NCBI GenBank assembly: GCA_903849835.1
Contig: CAINKA010000132.1
Coordinates: forward strand, 1-6,377
Direction: 5' to 3'
Length of the DNA: 6,377 bases
Origin: an uncultured Alphaproteobacteria bacterium
GTDB lineage: Bacteria; Pseudomonadota; Alphaproteobacteria; Rickettsiales; UBA1997
Part shown: positions 4,769 through 6,377 of the stretch, in pieces
Numbering within the stretch: position 1 is the first letter of the stretch
How the letters are laid out: every line of letters begins with the position of its first letter
Notes under the pieces: generated by a model
The model's input: only the letters and a program-made list of their open reading frames with translations
Database searches by the model: none
Told to the model about the DNA's origin: nothing
Program-made: the position numbers and the translations under genes

Positions 4769-6304
4769 ATGCGCTCCCCCAACATTGCCAAACTCGCCTC
4801 AAAACGTGAAGAAGCCCGCATCGGCGGCGGTCAAAAACGAATCGACATTCAGCATTCCAAAGGAAAATTAACCGCGCGCGAGCGGATTGAAGTTTTGCTC
4901 GATCCCGATTCTTTCGAAGAATACGGCCTTTACGTCGAACATCGCTGCAGCGATTTTGACATGGATGAAAAAAAACATCCCGGTGACGGAGTCGTTACGG
5001 GACAAGGCACCATCAATGGTCGCCTCGTTTTTGTTTACAGCCAAGATTTCACCGTAATGGGTGGATCGCTCGGCGAAGCTCACGCTAAAAAAATCTGCCA
5101 AGTTTTAGATCGCGCAGTGCAAGTCGGCGCACCCGTCATCGGCATCAATGATTCTGGCGGAGCTCGAATTCAAGAAGGCGTAGATTCTCTCGGCGGCTAC
5201 GGCGAAATTTTTCAACGCAACATCGATGCCAGCGGCGTCGTGCCACAAATTTCTTTGATCATGGGGCCATGCGCTGGTGGCGCGGTTTATTCGCCAGCTC
5301 TCACTGATTTCACAATCATGGTTGAAGGTTCGTCTTACATGTTCGTAACCGGTCCAGACGTGGTTAAAACCGTCACTCACGAAACTGTGACGCAAGAAGA
5401 TTTGGGCGGCGCATCAGTTCACGGAGCCAAGTCTGGCGTGGCGCATCTCACTTTCAAAAGTGACATTGACGCATTGCTTCAAACTCGTCGTTTAATAAAT
5501 TTCCTCCCACTTTCAAATCAAAAACCTACTCCACAAATTCCAACTGATGACGAGGCCGATCGCGTCGACGTCTCGCTCAACACCCTCATCCCCGAAAATC
5601 CAAATCAGCCTTACGACATGTCGGAGCTGGTTGAAAAAATTCTGGATGAAGGAGATTTCTACGAAATTAATCCGAACTACGCCAAAAATATCATGGTTGG
5701 ATTCGGGCGTTTGGAAGGCGAAACTATTGGTGTCGTGGCCAATCAGCCGATGCATTTGGCCGGATGTTTGGACATCAAAGCCAGCGAAAAAGCGGCGCGA
5801 TTTATTCGCTTCTGCGACGCCTTCAACATTCCACTTTTAACTTTCGTTGATGTGCCGGGATTCTTACCTGGAACGGATCAAGAGCATGCCGGAATTATTC
5901 GTCACGGTGCAAAATTGCTCTACGCTTACGGCGAAGCGACAGTTCCAAAAATCACCGTCGTCACCCGCAAAGCCTACGGCGGCGCTTACATTGTGATGAA
6001 TTCAAAACATTTGCGCGGTGACGTAAATTACGCTTGGGCCAATGCCGAGATTGCAGTAATGGGGCCGGAAGGCGCGGTTGAAATCATCTTCCGCGAAGAT
6101 GCAAAAAATCCTGAAAGCAAAGCCAAACGCGTCGCCGAATATCGCGAAAAATTCGCCTCGCCTTTCGTGGCAGCCTCTCGCGGCTTCATCGACGAAGTCA
6201 TTCGTCCGCAAAACACCCGCAAAAGAATTTGCGCCAGCTTGCAAATTCTGAAAAATAAAAAAGTGCAGAAGCCTTGGAAGAAGCACGACAACTTGCCGCT
6301 GTAG
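4769..6304 (+). CDS. pccB: Propionyl-CoA carboxylase beta chain (carboxyltransferase subunit)
   Basis: This 511-residue protein transfers carboxyl from biotin to propionyl-CoA, making methylmalonyl-CoA in breakdown of odd-chain fatty acids and some amino acids. Both crotonase-like carboxyltransferase halves are present. The N half has GKLTARERIEVLLD (32-45), GINDSGGARIQEG (125-137) and GPCAGGAVYSPALTDF (166-181). The C half has FVDVPGFLPGTDQEHAGIIRHGAKLLYA (359-386) and KAYGGAYIVM (401-410). The glycine pairs G170-G171 and G404-G405 are the expected oxyanion sites. The ending PWKKHDNLPL closely resembles known PccB ends, and the length is normal. Close relatives acting on acetyl-CoA or methylcrotonyl-CoA exist, but the overall match favours PccB. 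No Shine-Dalgarno sequence is present; TTAAAATCC directly precedes the ATG. The biotin-bearing alpha chain pccA is not in the window. By eye it is richer in G and C than tig. Confidence 0.94.
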   Translation: MRSPNIAKLASKREEARIGGGQKRIDIQHSKGKLTARERIEVLLDPDSFEEYGLYVEHRCSDFDMDEKKHPGDGVVTGQGTINGRLVFVYSQDFTVMGGSLGEAHAKKICQVLDRAVQVGAPVIGINDSGGARIQEGVDSLGGYGEIFQRNIDASGVVPQISLIMGPCAGGAVYSPALTDFTIMVEGSSYMFVTGPDVVKTVTHETVTQEDLGGASVHGAKSGVAHLTFKSDIDALLQTRRLINFLPLSNQKPTPQIPTDDEADRVDVSLNTLIPENPNQPYDMSELVEKILDEGDFYEINPNYAKNIMVGFGRLEGETIGVVANQPMHLAGCLDIKASEKAARFIRFCDAFNIPLLTFVDVPGFLPGTDQEHAGIIRHGAKLLYAYGEATVPKITVVTRKAYGGAYIVMNSKHLRGDVNYAWANAEIAVMGPEGAVEIIFREDAKNPESKAKRVAEYREKFASPFVAASRGFIDEVIRPQNTRKRICASLQILKNKKVQKPWKKHDNLPL

Positions 6305-6350
6305 GTTTCTGTAATTCCAGTTGAAGAAGCCAAACTATAAATTCATGTCC

Positions 6351-6370
6351 TGCTGAGCCTGTCGAAGCAT
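6351..6370 (+). repeat. REP-like imperfect palindrome, right copy
   Basis: TGCTGAGCCTGTCGAAGCAT is the exact reverse complement of bases 1-20. TGCT at 6351-6354 can pair with AGCA at 6366-6369. It lies 46 bases beyond the pccB stop and reads in the direction of the pccB transcript, just as the left copy reads in the direction of ccoG. The bases between the pccB stop and this element show no gene and no T run. No clear terminator for pccB is visible before the window ends. Confidence 0.75.
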
Positions 6371-6377
6371 GATTCTG

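Overview
The window looks like a piece of an AT-rich alphaproteobacterial chromosome, most like the Rickettsiales or a related AT-rich lineage. The reasons are the protein style of ribosomal proteins L21 and L27, the short (224-residue) pyruvoyl phosphatidylserine decarboxylase, the pairing of a tRNA-Leu(UAG) gene with the trigger factor gene, and a propionyl-CoA carboxylase beta chain. This placement comes from recalled family resemblance, not from a search. All six intact protein genes are ordinary housekeeping genes, and no defence, phage or secretion system is visible.

Layout from left to right. A GC-rich repeat block (1-48) abuts the stop codon of ccoG, which runs leftward (49-1434) and encodes the ferredoxin-like maturation protein of cbb3 cytochrome oxidase. 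A 117-base divergent spacer holds a candidate promoter and leads to rplU (L21) and rpmA (L27), which run rightward with a 17-base gap. A strong rho-independent terminator closes that pair and is followed at once by tRNA-Leu(UAG). Behind the tRNA lies a 314-base region without an intact gene. It contains three hairpins, a 49-codon remnant that reads as the C-terminal half of a small GIY-YIG nuclease, and a C-run-rich leader. Then come tig (trigger factor), psd (phosphatidylserine decarboxylase) and pccB (propionyl-CoA carboxylase beta), all rightward. psd and pccB are separated by an almost perfect 33-bp inverted repeat built from tandem AGTCGTA heptamers. The window ends with a copy of the same 20-base repeat element that starts it.

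Functionally, rplU/rpmA and tig serve the ribosome and folding of nascent chains. psd makes phosphatidylethanolamine, pccB belongs to propionyl-CoA carboxylation, and ccoG serves assembly of a high-affinity terminal oxidase, implying a respiring organism adapted to low oxygen. The usual partners pssA, pccA and ccoNOQP are not in the window.

The interesting material lies between the genes: (1) the heptamer-built 33-bp hairpin between psd and pccB; (2) one 20-base element placed downstream of both terminal genes in the same orientation relative to their transcripts; (3) the truncated GIY-YIG ORF and hairpin cluster attached to the 3' end of a tRNA; and (4) start codons mostly lacking a Shine-Dalgarno sequence and instead directly preceded by TTAAATC-like tracts. 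No convincing new multi-gene system was found.
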